DNA from: Lunularia cruciata
Lineage: Eukaryota > Streptophyta > Marchantiopsida > Lunulariales > Lunulariaceae
Assembly: GCA_948567375.1 (NCBI GenBank)
Contig: OX419755.1
Location: forward strand, 81,610,218-81,674,217
DNA: 64,000 nucleotides
Direction: 5' to 3'
The first letter of the stretch is position 1, and every line of letters begins with the position of its first letter. The position numbers and the translations under genes are program-made. Shown here piece after piece: positions 46,001 to 58,700 of the stretch. The notes beneath the pieces were generated by a model that had not been told where the DNA came from, did no database searches, and was given only the letters and a program-made list of their open reading frames with translations.

Positions 46001-46574
46001 TTGATGAGGACTATTGTCATTTTGAAAATTCCCATTGCAAAGCCACACAAAATCTTTAGCTTGTTTTCATCCTCATCTCTACAAGATTTTGATCATGAAA
46101 ATTCCCTCTCAAGATACTCTTACACTAAGATTTCCTCTCAATGAGCTTTCCTCTTAATGAGGAAGACTATAATTTTGAAAATTCCCTCTTAGCACCAAGG
46201 ATTGGGCCGCATAAACCCCTTGGCTTGTTTTGACATGACCACATAAGCCCTTAGCTTGTTCTGGGATCTACCAAGTGGCATCCCCTCCATGACATGGTAC
46301 ATATATAATTAAGATTAGTCCTTTCATCTTGGCATGCTAATGGGCCTGAAACTTTAAAAATTGGGCAAAGAATCAAGCAAGTAAAAAAGGAAATGACCCA
46401 TAAGACAATAAATTTATTTACATGTGTTTCCTTTTTTCTTATCTTTTAACTTTTTATAGGACCTCTTGGGAAGTTTACAAGAACCCTTTAGATACATTCA
46501 GATATAGAACAACTTGATCTACACATTGACTACCAAGGAGTTGTTGATTCCTTGCTTTCTTGCCATACAAAGCT
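43036..46574. other. long stretch without a recognised gene
   Basis: It contains short frames only. Minus-strand 44249-44013 has a twice-repeated KMEKLRI motif and 44812-44624 a small acidic frame; neither matches a family I know. A plus frame at 45426-45755 is also unrecognised. The 3' part of the methyltransferase element could be hidden here, but I cannot identify RT or integrase motifs. Confidence 0.35.
45963..46190. repeat. four short direct repeats (TGAAAATTCCC core)
   Basis: TGAAAATTCCC occurs near 45966, 46022, 46097 and 46174 at spacings of about 57 to 77 bp; three copies continue as TCT. It is a degenerate minisatellite-like array. Confidence 0.65.
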
Positions 46575-46800
46575 ACCTCCAAATATAGATTGTAATATGA
46601 TAGGTCTAAGATGGTTGAATGATCTTCTCTTGGAGGTTACAAACTGCCACTCCTTAGATTTGTTGGTATCTGATTTTATTACACTTAGCCACCTCCAAAT
46701 ATAGATGGTAATATGATAGGTCTAAGATGGTTGAATGATCTTGTCTTGGGGGTTACAAACTGCCTCTTCTTGGATTTGTTTGTATTTGATTTTATTACAT
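46575..46800. repeat. 116-bp tandem duplication
   Basis: Both units begin ACCTCCAAATATAGAT (46575 and 46691) and contain GGTCTAAGATGGTTGAATGA and GGTTACAAACTGCC. They differ by scattered substitutions. Confidence 0.85.
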
Positions 46801-46859
46801 TACATATCTAAGGAAATGAGAGAATAAGGGGTTTTAAGAAATAAAAGGATGACCACATA

Positions 46860-47035
46860 GAAACCACAAAGGATAGGAAGACCCCATCAAGCCATACAAG
46901 AGAGAGACCAAATAGGTAAAATTGGGCTAAGCTCCAATAGAGTCAATATGAGAAATCTACCCTACTACACCTAAGATATCCAAGCTATGCAAGTCATACG
47001 GTCTACAAACAATTGGAGCATCCAAAGAAGCATCA
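46860..47035. repeat. dispersed repeat, copy 2 (pair with 2440-2640)
   Basis: Matches 2440-2640 in order and orientation, including GGAAGACCCCATCAAGC and GCAAGTCATACGGTCTAC. Confidence 0.7.
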
Positions 47036-47579
47036 CCTAGTGTGATTGCTCTCCTATGGATTGCACCAACCACTACCTTTTGTAGAGAAATGGACACATA
47101 TTATCAAAAATATGCTACAAAGTATGAGAGTGAGAGTGGTACCCCATGGCACCTAACATGATAAGCTCTTGCGCATGCCTGAAAAAATGTGTCAAACCTT
47201 ATATCCATCACTCTACATAACTCCAAGGCTAGAGGAACAAAGAAGTGACCTCGCTGCATATCCCTATACTTGGAGATCTTGCGAGCTATTGCTACTTGCT
47301 GCCCATCTAGGAAGATGGGTAATCACTCCCTCCAAATTGTATCACGCATAAGGTCTATAACCATGACATCTGCTACTACACATTATTGTCTTCGACCAAG
47401 TATAAGTCTGCCCTTACATGTGTTGTTTGCAAAGCATACAAATGCTCCTTCCAAGCCAAGTATTCACTCTCTCATGCCATAGCAAACACTATATCCCTAA
47501 TAGCATCATGGGTAGCAATCCTCTATCCTCCAAAATGACACAATGTCATATGGATTATTGTTGCATCTAGTGTAGAACC
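47036..47579. other. no recognised feature
   Basis: May belong to the 3' part of the retroelement whose reverse transcriptase lies to the right, but no motif supports this. Confidence 0.3.
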
Positions 47580-49420
47580 ACGCTCACAAGTGAGTAATGA
47601 AGATGGAGAAAGGTGGACGAAACCTAGACAAAACCTCATTGTTGTAGAGAAAGTAGCCAATGCAAGTTGGAATGCCCTAATGCATGGTCAAGATAGGATC
47701 CAAGAGCCTACACCCTTGCCAAAACAAGAGCAAAGATGTGCTCTGGTAGCTTGAGGAATGGATGAGTCAACTAAGAGAGAATGTAGTGTATGTTGACACT
47801 ATTGCTCCATCAAGGAAGACTATAAACCTCTAGTCCAATCTGACAAAAGTGAAGAAAAAGATGGAAGGTCCTTGTATACCCATGGAGATCGACTATCTCT
47901 CATCTACTATAATAATATATGGAGAGAAAAGGATCCTTCCTCCACCTTTGTCACATATGTCTCCAAAACTGGCCTATTGACAACCACAAAATAAGAGGAA
48001 AGTAGGGTTGCCAAGAGAGCCCAACTACCCAAAAATGCTTTAGGTGCCATCTCCTCCATAGATAGCAAGCCAACCCATCTACACGAGATTGACAGATATG
48101 TCTATCTATGTGCTAAATTCTTTGTCACACACAGAAATGTCCTAGGTCCAATAATATCACCAAAGACTCTCATAATCCTCCTATCAAAGGCTCTTAGATT
48201 CATGATAGGAAGGTCAAGGTGAAAAGGAGGTAAGTCGGTCAATGAGTAATATTAGAGGAGACTATACAAAATGCCACTAGCAGATCTCTTAGTAACATAA
48301 GGTCATCTACATGGAGAACATCCTCTACAAGATAACGTCTAAGAAGCATGTAATAAAACCCTTGTATCCTATTGGCACTCCAAGAATACATAATCCATAT
48401 GTAGATGTGATACACCCCTTTAGAAGCTCAAGGTGGAGAAGGATACCTAAAGGGGACCATGCCTTGCACTTTGACACCTTGACTCTCAAGCCTATTAGAT
48501 GTACTTCAGTAGTCAAGTGATCAAAGGCTTGCCTAATCTGATCTATAGGACCCACAATGTGTGTATCATCTACCAAGGAGGGAAATACACTACTTGGCAT
48601 GGCCAAAGTAGTAGGTTAAAGAGCTCTAAAGTGAGCCATGGCAAATATGGATCCGCCCAAAGGATCTCCCTAACGTGTACCAACAACTGATTCCAAGATG
48701 GTGATTCCCTCTTGTGAACAATCGTGCTGGTAGTAAATAGAAGCAATAGAGCCATAAAAAGACCACACAAAAGGAATAAGACTTGCTAAGGATCCACCAG
48801 CCTCCTTAAGCTCTCTAAAGATGGACTTATTAAATCCATTCTCAACATCCATCTGTAGGACAATCCTCTCCAGATGGATATCTAAGAGTGCCCTAATGCC
48901 AAGAGATATAGCCTCACATCCTCTAGGTGTAGCTATCCCAAATTGATGTAGATTGAGGTACTATTGGAAGTAAGAATGATGTTGAAGGACAATTGGTGCA
49001 ATTGACCAAACACAAAAAGATCTCTCCAATAGCAATCGGTCTAATGCCCCAAGTATCCTTCTCTATCACTAGAAGTGGACTAGCACCTAACACTTGACTA
49101 ACAAACTTAGGAGCATCTCCTCTTGCTATTGCTACAACCACTTGAAACAACTCAATAAAACCACTAGAAGGATCAATTGCCTGAAAGTAATCTCTAAGAT
49201 GCTCATATACCATCCTTAACAAGCCTCTTGAGGAAAAGCAAGGGATATTGCACAATGCTTGTGCAACAAGTGACCTATCAAGACATAGAGGCTGCTCCAA
49301 TTGATAATCTAAGACCTCTAGTGGTAATCCCTCTCCTGCCACAAGATGTAGTGAACATAGGGAAAAGATAATCTCATCAATAAGACTAGCCATAGACATG
49401 GTAGCGCTCATGTTGCTCTA
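47580..49420 (-). pseudogene. LINE-like reverse transcriptase, decayed
   Basis: Read on the minus strand from the right: MVYEHLRDYF, then VIEKDTWGIRPIAIGEIFL (the G-RPIA-GE block of non-LTR type RTs), then LQMDVENGFNKSIFREL (catalytic Asp-containing block) near 48850, VVGTRQGDPL-like block near 48670, and PSLVDDTHIVGP with the catalytic Asp pair at 48565-48570. A thumb-like LGVPIGYKGF segment follows near 48370. C-terminal similarity fades toward 47580. Frameshifts separate the blocks, so it is dead. No endonuclease, poly(A) tail or target duplication was found, so element borders are unknown. Confidence 0.8.
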
Positions 49421-49654
49421 CTAAACTCTCCTGCCTGACCCAATGTCCTACACCATTGTAATCGAGTGGACTCTATGATATCTTGTGGCAAAACATGTCT
49501 CCTAAAATGTGCAACTCAAAGAGACTTCTCTTGTAGAGCTGTTCAATCTCCCACTCAGAATTGACAAAATCTACCAGCCACCTCTCTATGCCCCGCTCGT
49601 CCCCCTCTAACATAATGAGGACACCATCAAGGGAGTAAAAGGAACCATGCTTAC

Positions 49655-50399
49655 TGTAATATTTTGAGGAATAGCAGAGAAACACAAAAGAGAAAACACA
49701 AGTTTCACACTCAAACTTTGATACCCTAAGGGAGTCCCTTCTCTTTATTATATAGCCAAAGAGGATCTCCTCCAAGGATGCTCCACCATAGGATTAGGTA
49801 CATGGATAGGTGACCTGTCAGCGAGCTCTACCCTTAGAGTACTTGCTTGGGTGGGTGACATGTCGATCTTGGTCCTATCTGGTTGGTCAAATAGCTTTGA
49901 CAAAAAAGAATATTTTAGGGAATCTTCTTGTAGGAATCTTAGAATCATGTGAGTGAGGTACCATTGGAAAGCTCTCAGCAAGAAAAACCAAGGAGGAGGG
50001 AAGGCTAGCCTCTCCTCTATCAAGGGGGGGTGGATTTTCACATTTTGAGGCCTAATTCATCTGTTTAGGCCTTCAAAATTGCCTCAAGTGTTTAGGCCTA
50101 TTTTGGTTTTTGCCCTAGTAGTAGAAGTGCTCTTTTGGTGATACTTCTACTTGATCTAATTTTTTCATTATGTGTACCATCCTTCTAGATGTTATCAACC
50201 CGAATTCTACCTTTAGATCATATATATAGCGATTGATTCTAAAGTCTTCAAGCATATTTTGGTTTTTGGCCTATTAGTAGAAGTACTCTTTTGGTGATAC
50301 CTCTGTCTGATCTACTTAGTCCATCATGTATACCATCCTCCTAGATGTTACCAAACCAAATTTCATCTTTAGATCATATGTCTAGCTATTAGTATTACA
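49655..50399 (-). repeat. 3' LTR of element F
   Basis: 745 bp, family B. It has both U3 tandem units (around 50100-50240 and 50255-50390 in plus coordinates). It begins TGTAATATT and ends AGTATTACA in plus reading. Confidence 0.9.
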
Positions 50400-50415
50400 A
50401 ACCTCTCTCTTTTTA

Positions 50416-52076
50416 AGACGCAATTTCTTCATTGCGAAGCTGCTATTCAAAAGCTTTCACTAACAATGGTGCGTGGGTCAAGTTGGCTATTGGCTCCCAT
50501 GTTGCCTCATATAGTGGGTAACCTTTCCATTGTATGAGATATTCTACATGCAGGTGATGAGTACCATGGATGCGTTTTTGGAGAATGCGTTCAACTTCGT
50601 ATTCCTCCATGCCATCAATGGGTGTCGGGCATGGTCAAATGTCTTGTATGAAGGGACAAGGGCCTGGTCGGAATGCATATATGCATAGTAGGGAGACATG
50701 GAATACTAGATGTATCTTCATGTGTGGTGGGAGCTTGAGGTGATAGGCCACAACACCAATTCGACGAAGAATGGGAAAGGGCCCAATAAAACAAGGTATG
50801 AGATTGCGAGGGCCAACTAATGTGAGGTTGGTTGTTGACAACCAAAATTAATCTCCCACCTGGAACTCCATGTGCCTATGGTGTGCATCGACATACTACT
50901 TTTGTCAATTTTTGGCAATCTACAACATGTTTTTGGCATTCTCCACACTTTGTTGGATTCTTGAAACAAAAGAGTTGACAATATCAACCTTGGTAGTCAC
51001 CGGATGGATCTTCATGAAGCTCAAAGGTGTGAAAGGATGCTTTCCATACACAAGGAAGAATGGTGTGACTTGGGTGGAGGCATTTATTGAATTATTATAG
51101 ACAAATTCCACCAATAGAAGTAAAGTGTCCTCCCTCTCTTGCTCCTCTAAGATGAAGCCCCAAAGCATATCTTCAATAGTGCAATTAGTCTGCTCTATTT
51201 GGCTATCGGTCTGTGGATGGTAAGTCGTGGACATGGCCAATTTGGTTTTGAAGAAACCAAAGAGTGTTCTCTAAAACAGATTAGTAAATTGAGTGCCTCT
51301 ATCAATGATGAAAACTTGAGGCAAGCCATGGTGAGAGAAGACTGCATCTAAGTACAATTAAGCTAGTTATGGAGTTGTCACATCCTTGGTGGTAGAGCAT
51401 ACATGAATCATTTTGCTAAGTTGGTCAACAAATATTACGATAGAGTCAAACCTTTAGGTGATCTTGGGCAATTTAAAGACTAGATCCATACTCACCTGTC
51501 CACAATGTTGCATAGAAGTAGGGAGGGGTTGCAGGAGTCCTACAAGAGCTTGATTAGAGGCTTTGTTCTATTGACAAAATAAGCAGCTCTAAACATATTC
51601 TATCACATCATTGCTCATCTTGGGCCAATAGTAATGGCATTGGACTGCATCCAAGGTCTTGTCCACTCTAATATGACCTGCAATGGCGGAATCATGACAT
51701 TCCATTGGGATGGTGGTGTGCAATTTTGGGGCATTTAGGATCCATAGTTTACCATCACAAAAAGTGAGTCCTTGGTTGTTAGTGCTGCCTTTGGATGATT
51801 GAGCTCCTATGATATGTGGATCTGTTTTTGTAGTAGCTATAATCTTTGGCCAGAATTTAGAGTTCATCTTGACCTCTACCACCAAATTGTGTGCCATCAA
51901 CATTTGGGTGAATGAATCTACAAGTTGCCTCTTGCCTTCCATGTAGGTGATTGTCATATTGGATCATTATTGCCACGCTGCCCATTGAATCTGGCAATGA
52001 TATAAATCTTTTTGTGTCTCATGGTAGACTAAAGGTTTATGGTCTGTCTCCACTCCAAATGCCTTCTCACCAAGAT
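50416..52076 (-). pseudogene. element F pol, 3' part
   Basis: The minus-strand frames show a chromodomain near 50430-50620, late integrase (STTYHPQTDSQIEQTNCTIEDML near 51240-51170), the integrase HHCC and GHIRVDKTLDAVQCHYYWPKMS near 51700-51600, and the RNase H end (MTITYMEGKRQLVDSFTQML). It is collinear with element B and riddled with stops. Confidence 0.87.
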
Positions 52077-52502
52077 TGTAAAAGAGCAAGACCGAGGAGA
52101 GAAATAGGAGAATGGAAACTCACATTGGGACACTTGAATGTGGGAAAACTTTGAATGCCTAGCATGAGCTTCGGCTTTGGTATTTATAGGTAGCATACAA
52201 GGCCCTTGAGAAGCTTCTCAAGAAGCTTCCTCAAGCCACTTTCTTAGAGTGCAAGCCAAGTTAACCAAGAAGCTTCTCAAAAAGCTTCCTTCTAGAAACC
52301 ACCTACTTGGCATGCAAGCTAAGCTAGTTGGAAGCTTCTAGAAGCTTCATTCTAGAAGCTACTTACTTGAGGTGCAAGCTAAGCTAGCCAAGAAGCTTCC
52401 CAAGAAACTTTTTAGATACTTCCGGGAGATTCTAGACCAGTTTGTCTTATTTTCTACTTTGTTAGCCCTACTAACTTTATTGCTAGACTCCATATTGTTA
52501 CA
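52077..52502 (-). repeat. 3' LTR of element D
   Basis: 426 bp, family A. Minus-strand TATAAATA lies near 52188-52181. It has a perfect heat-shock-like array at 52331-52348. Confidence 0.92.
52331..52348. promoter_or_regulatory. four-unit heat-shock-element-like array, element D LTR
   Basis: GAAGCTTCTAGAAGCTTC gives four alternating GAA and TTC units at exact 2-bp spacing, in the same LTR position as in element C. Confidence 0.65.
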
Positions 52503-52519
52503 TATTCCCCCACCGCTAG

Positions 52520-55321
52520 TTGGTGATGTCCTCATCGCCAGTGAAGCTTTGAACTCTTGGATGGCCGTTTGTGCATTTTGGAGGTGAGAAAGAAGTTCCT
52601 ATGTGGCATCATAAAGGGGATACCCTTTCCAAAGGACCTTGTACTCCATATGTCGTCAACGACCTCGTTGAATATGGCGACGTGCAAGGATATGATCAAC
52701 TTCATACTCCTCATGATCATTGATAGGGACAAGAGGAGTGGAGGTTGGACTCAAAACAAAAAGGAAGAGGGGTTAGGAACAAAAGGTTTCAACTTGGAAA
52801 CATGAAAGATAAGATGGATACGCATATGACAAGGCAAGGCAAGTTGATAAGCAACATGAGAGACAATTTGGGTGACATCAAAAGGTCCTATCCAATTAGG
52901 GGCAAGTTTATGAATTTGGGTATCAAGGAGGAGAGTGAGGTTACTAGAGGATAATATGACTTCATCACTGACTTCAAAGGTGAGATCACAATGATGGTGG
53001 TCCACATATTGTTTTTGACAATTTTGAGCAACAAGGAGGTGAGATTTGGCTTGTTAGAGAGATTGGGATATAATGGTCAAGAATGTTGAAGTATGAGGAA
53101 CTTGAGATGGAGGAGGAGCAAGGAGAGAATCTAGAACAAGCGGATCTTGACCAAAATTGAGAAAGAAAGGAAAAAATCCGATGCTTGCATGTTTGGAATT
53201 ATTGTAGGCAAATTCTACAACTGCAAGACATTTGTCCCAATTGGTATGGTAGACATTGATGAAGGCATGCAACATATCCTCCGTTTGCATGTTTGGTTTA
53301 TCCATCAGTTTGAGGATGATAGGCCATGGACAAAGCAAGCTTGGTGCCAAGTATCTAGAAGAGTGCTTGCCAAAGCTTCCCGATAAATCAAGGATCGTGG
53401 TCAAAGATGAGGACACATTGCATCCCATGATGCTTGAAGACATTGTCAAAGTAGATTTGTGCTAAGGTTGGAGCATCCACAATATCATAGGTTAGTGCTT
53501 AGTGGATTTTCTTACTAATCTTATCCACAAACACCACAATTGCTATGTGTCCTTGCTTTGTCTTGGGCAAGGATATGATGAGATCCAAGCTCACATGCTC
53601 CCATTGAGTGGATGGAATGGCCAATGGTTGAAAGAGTCCACTCAGCTTTTGGTTGCTAGTCTTGTTGCATTGGTAGCTCTCACATAATTGGATAAATTCT
53701 TGAACATCTCGTGTCATGTTGGGCCACCAACATTGGTGTTGGAGGGTACACAAGGTTTTGTCCACACCCATGTGACCAGCTATGGGTAAATCATGGGCTT
53801 CTTGAAGGCGCACAAGTCAAAGATCACCTTTGGCTGGAACATAGATCTGGTCCTCATATAATAGAAGTCCCTCCTTGATGGAGAAGGTGTTGTACTCCTT
53901 GTCACATGTTGTAAGGCGGCCATGTACCATTTGGAAGAAGGGATCTTGTTGTAGAGCTGACTAAAACTCATTTTGGACCTTGGAGTCAATTGACATCATT
54001 GTAATTGCCGTTGTGATGAGAGGAAGAGGCTTCAAATCAGGTCATTGTGATAAAGCATCAAGAATGATGTGGAACCGACTTGGTTTGTACTCAAGTTTGA
54101 TGTCAAACAATTGGAGTTGTTCCTCCTATCTATGATGTCAACTCTTCATGTGTTCCAAGTGTAAGGTTTGCAACAATGGTTTATGATCAGTTTGCATGAT
54201 CACTTGTTTTCCCAAGAGGTAATGACTCCATACCTTAGTGGCATATACCATTGTAAGTTGTTCTTGATCTTGAGAAAAGTAGTTTCTTTTAGCCGTATTA
54301 AGTCAGCAAGACAAAAAGGAAATGGGTGTAGTCTATTTGGGAATTCCTATTGCAACATGGCTCCAATTGTAAAGTTAGAAGCATCAAAATCAACCACACA
54401 AGGTAGTTGAGGATCATACGGTTGAGGAATGGGCCTTGAAGACACCATATGTTTCAACTTCTAGAATGCTTCTTTGTGCTTGGTGGTCCATTGGAAGCTA
54501 AAGTCTTTTTGCAAGAGGTCAGTCAATGGTGCAACCACATGAGCATAATAATGGATGAATTGTTGATAAAAACTGGCCAATCCATTAAATGCACGTACTT
54601 ATGTAGCATCCTTTGGAGTAGGTCAATCAGTAATGGCCTTGATTTTCTCCTCTTCCACCTTGATCTCCTCCGATGAGATCTTGTGTCCCAAGAAGGTAAC
54701 TTCCTTTTGCCAAAAGGCACACTTTGACTTCTTGCAATAGAATTTCCATGACTGTAGTTGTCTTAGGACTTCTCACACGTGATTCATGTGTTTTGCCCGT
54801 GTCTTGCTATAGATTAAGATATCATCCAAGAACACCACCACATACCAATCCAATAGTCCATCCAACACCCGATGCATCTGATCCATGAAGACTATTGGAG
54901 CATTAGTAAGCCTTAAAGGTAGAACTCTCCACTCAAAATACTCATACCTTGTGTGAAAGGCTATCTTTTGCACATCCTCCCTATCAATGGGGATTTTTCA
55001 ATAGCCATTGCAAAGATCCATCTTGGAAAAGTATCATGCTCCTCTCAATTGATCAAGCAAGTCATCAATCTGAGGCAAGGGATATGCATTCTTCATTGTT
55101 TGCTTATTGAGCCCACGATAATCAATACAGAAATGAAGTCCTCCATCCTTCTTTGGAATGAATAGTACCAGTGATCCGCAAAGAGAGGTACTATGTCATA
55201 TGAAGTCCTTTTCCAACAACTCCGTAAGTGTTGTTTGCAACTCCTCCAACTCCTTTGGTGTTTAAGGATAGATTGGTCTACTCACTGGAGTACTCCCTGG
55301 CAATAACTCAATCTTGAAGGG
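52520..55321 (-). pseudogene. element D pol, RT to chromodomain
   Basis: Minus strand from the right: RT fragment with FLDD ([19 protein letters not shown] near 54840-54785), RNase H near 54000-54470, integrase zinc region (AHDLPIAGHMGVDKTLCTLQ, 53810-53750), integrase core (VVFVDKISKKIH near 53530) and chromodomain near 52540-52740. The frame is broken throughout. The 5' end is at the boundary of element E. Confidence 0.87.
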
Positions 55322-55720
55322 TGTAAAAGGCCAAGACCAAGGAGAGAAATACGAGAATGGAAGCTCACATTGGGATGCTTGAATTAGAGAAAACTCCAAA
55401 TGCCTAACATGAGCTTTGGCTTTGGTATTTATAGGTAGCATACAAAGCCCTTGAGAAGCTTCTCAAGAAGCTTCCTTGAGCCACTTTCTTAGAGTGCAAG
55501 CCAAGTTAACTAGGAAACTTCCTTCTAGAAGCCGCCTACTTGGCATGCAAGCTAAGCTAGTTAGAAGCTTCTAGAAGCTACCTACTTGGGGCACAATTTA
55601 ACTAGTTGGGAAGCTTCCCAAGAAGCTTCATAGATGCTTCTAGAATATTCTAAGCTAATTTGGCTTATTCTCCGCTTTGTTAGCCTTACTAACTACGTCG
55701 CTAAACTCCATATTGTTACA
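55322..55720 (-). repeat. 3' LTR of element E
   Basis: 399 bp, family A. A three-unit GAA/TTC/GAA array lies at 55564-55576. Confidence 0.9.
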
Positions 55721-55737
55721 TATTCCCCCACCGCTAG

Positions 55738-58700
55738 TTGGTGATATCCTTGTCGCCATTGAAACTTCAAATGCCTGGATGGCCGTTTGTGCATTCTAGA
55801 GGTGAGAAAGAGGTTCCTATGTGACATCATGAAGAGGATACCCTTTCCAAAGGACCTTGTACTCCGTATGTTGTCGGGGTCCCCATTAGATGTGGCAACA
55901 CGCAAGGATATGATCAACTTCATACTCCTCATGATCATTGATAGGGATAGGAGGAGGAGGAGGTTGGAATCAAGAGGAAAAAGAAGAGGGGTTAGGAACA
56001 AAGGGTTTCAACTTGGAAACATGAAAGATAGGATGGATGCGCATATGAGAAGGCAAGGCAAGTCAATAAGCAATAGGAGAGACAATTTGGGTGACATCCA
56101 AAGGGCTTGTCCAATTAGGGGCAAGTTTACAAACTTGGGTATCAAGTGGGAGGGGTAGATTACTAGAGGATAGCATAACTTTATCACTGACTTCAAAGGT
56201 GAGATCACAACGATGGTGGTCTGCATATTGTTTTTGATGATTCTGAGCAACAAGGAGGTGAGATTTGGCTTGTTGGAGAGGTTTGGATATGGTGGTCAAG
56301 AAGGTTGAATTATGAGGGACCTAAGATGGAGGAGGAGTAAGAAGAGATCTGGGACAAGTGGATCTTGGCCAAAATTGAGAAAGAAAGGAGAGAATCCGAT
56401 GCTTGCCTATTTAGAATTGTTTTATGTAAACTTTGCATCTGCAAGACATTCATCCCAATTGGTATGGTGAATGTTGACAAAGGCACAAAGCATATCTTCC
56501 AAAATGTGGTTTGCATGTTTAGTTTGTCCATCAATTTGAGTATGATAGGTTGTGGACAAAGCAAGTTTGGTGCCAAGTATCTGGAAGAGAGCTTGCCAAA
56601 ACTTTCTGGTGAAGCAAGGATCATGGTCAAAGATGAGTACATGTGGCATCCCATGATGCTTGAATACATTATCAAAGTAAAGTTGTGCCAAGGTTGGAGC
56701 ATCCATAATATCAACCATTGGTGCCAAATGGATTTGCTTACTAAGCTTACCCACAAACACCACAATTGTTGTGACCTTGTTGTGTCTTGGGCAAGGAGGT
56801 GATGAGATCTAGGCTCACATGTTCCCAATGAGTAGTTAGAAAGGGAAGTGGCTGAAGAAGTCCACTTGGTTTCTGGTTACTAGCCTTGTTGCATTGACAA
56901 CTCTCACACAATCGAACAAACTCCCAAACATCTCATGTCATGTTGGGCCACCACCATTGGCATTGGAGGGTACCCAAGGTCTTGTCCACCACCATGTGAC
57001 CAACTATTGGTAGATCATGGGCTTCTTGACGGCGCACAAGTCAGAGATCACCTTTGGCTAGAACATAGATCCGGTCCACATGGAATAGAAGGCCTTCCTT
57101 GAAGGAGAAGGTGTTGTACTCCTTGTTGCTTGCTGTTAGACGACCATGTACTATTTGGAAGAAGGGATCTTGCTATAGAGCTGACCGAAACTTGTTATGG
57201 ACCTTGAGGTCAATTGACACCATTGTAATTACTGCCGTGATGAGAGGAAGAGACTTCAAATCAAGTTGTCGTGATAGAGCATCAAGGATGACATGGAATC
57301 AACCTGGTTTGTACTCAAGTTTGATGTCAAACAATTGGAGTTGCTCTTCCCATTGATGATGTCAACTCTTCATGTGTTCCAAGTGTAAGGTCTACAAGAA
57401 TGGTTTGTGATTAGTTCACATGATCACTTGTTTCCCCAAGAAATAATGCCTCCATACCTTGGTGGCATATACCATTGCAAGTTGTTCTCAATCTCAAGTA
57501 GAGTAATTTCTTTCAACTATATTTAGTTGGCAAGACACAAAGGCAATAGGATGTAGTTCATCTGGGAATTCCTGTTGTAACACAACTCCAATTGCAAAGT
57601 TAGAAGCATCAAAATCAACCACACAAGGTAGTTGAGAATCATATGGTTGAAGAATGGGTCCTAAAGACACCATATGATTTAACTTCTGGAATGCTTCTTC
57701 ATGCTTGGTGGTCCATTGGAAGCTCAAGTTCTTTCCCAAGAGGTCAAGCAATGGTGTAGCCACATGAGCATAATAGTGGATGAACCATTGGTAAAAATTG
57801 GCCAATCCATTGAATGCTTGTACATCTATAACATCCTTTGGGGTAGGCCAATCAATAATGGCCTTGATTTTCTCTTCTTCCATCTTGATCCCCTCTAATG
57901 AGATCTTATGACCCAAGAAGGTAACCTCCTCTTGCCAAAAGGCACACTTTGATTTCTTGTAGTAAAATTTCCATTGTCGTAGTCGTCTAAGGACTTCTCA
58001 CACATGATTCACGTGTTCTATCTCTATCTTACCATAGATTAAGATATCATCCAAGAACACCACCATGGATTGATCTAATAGTCCGTCCAACACCTGATGC
58101 ATCTGATCCATGAAGACCGTTGGAGCATTAGTGAGTCCAAAAGGTAGAACTCTCCACTCGAAATGCCCATACCTTGTGCAAAAGGCAGTCTTTTGCACAT
58201 CTTCTTTATCAATAGGAATTTGCCAATAACCACTACAAAGATCCAACTTGGAAAAGTAGTGTGCTCCACTTAGTAAATCAAGCAAGTCATCGATCTGAGG
58301 CAAAGGATATGCATTCTTCACGGTTTGCTTATTAAGCCCACGGTAATCAATATAAAAATCAAGTCTTCCATCCTTCTTTGGAACAAATAGTACCGGTGCT
58401 CCCCAAGGAGAGGTAATATGTTATATGAAGTCCTTCTCCAACAACTCTGTAAATGTTATTTGCAACTCCTCCAACTCCTTTTGTGAGAGCCAATAGATCG
58501 GTCTACTCATCGGAGTACTCCTTGGCAATAACTCAATCTTGAAGAGCATACCTTGATTGGAAGGTAATCCCTTTGGCAGATCATCCAAAAACATGTCCAC
58601 AAACTCCTGAACTATTTGATCAACCTTTTCTTGATGAGGCTCTTGTCCCTCCTTAGAGATTGTTCTTGTGTAATTGGCTTGATCCACACCATGAATGCAA

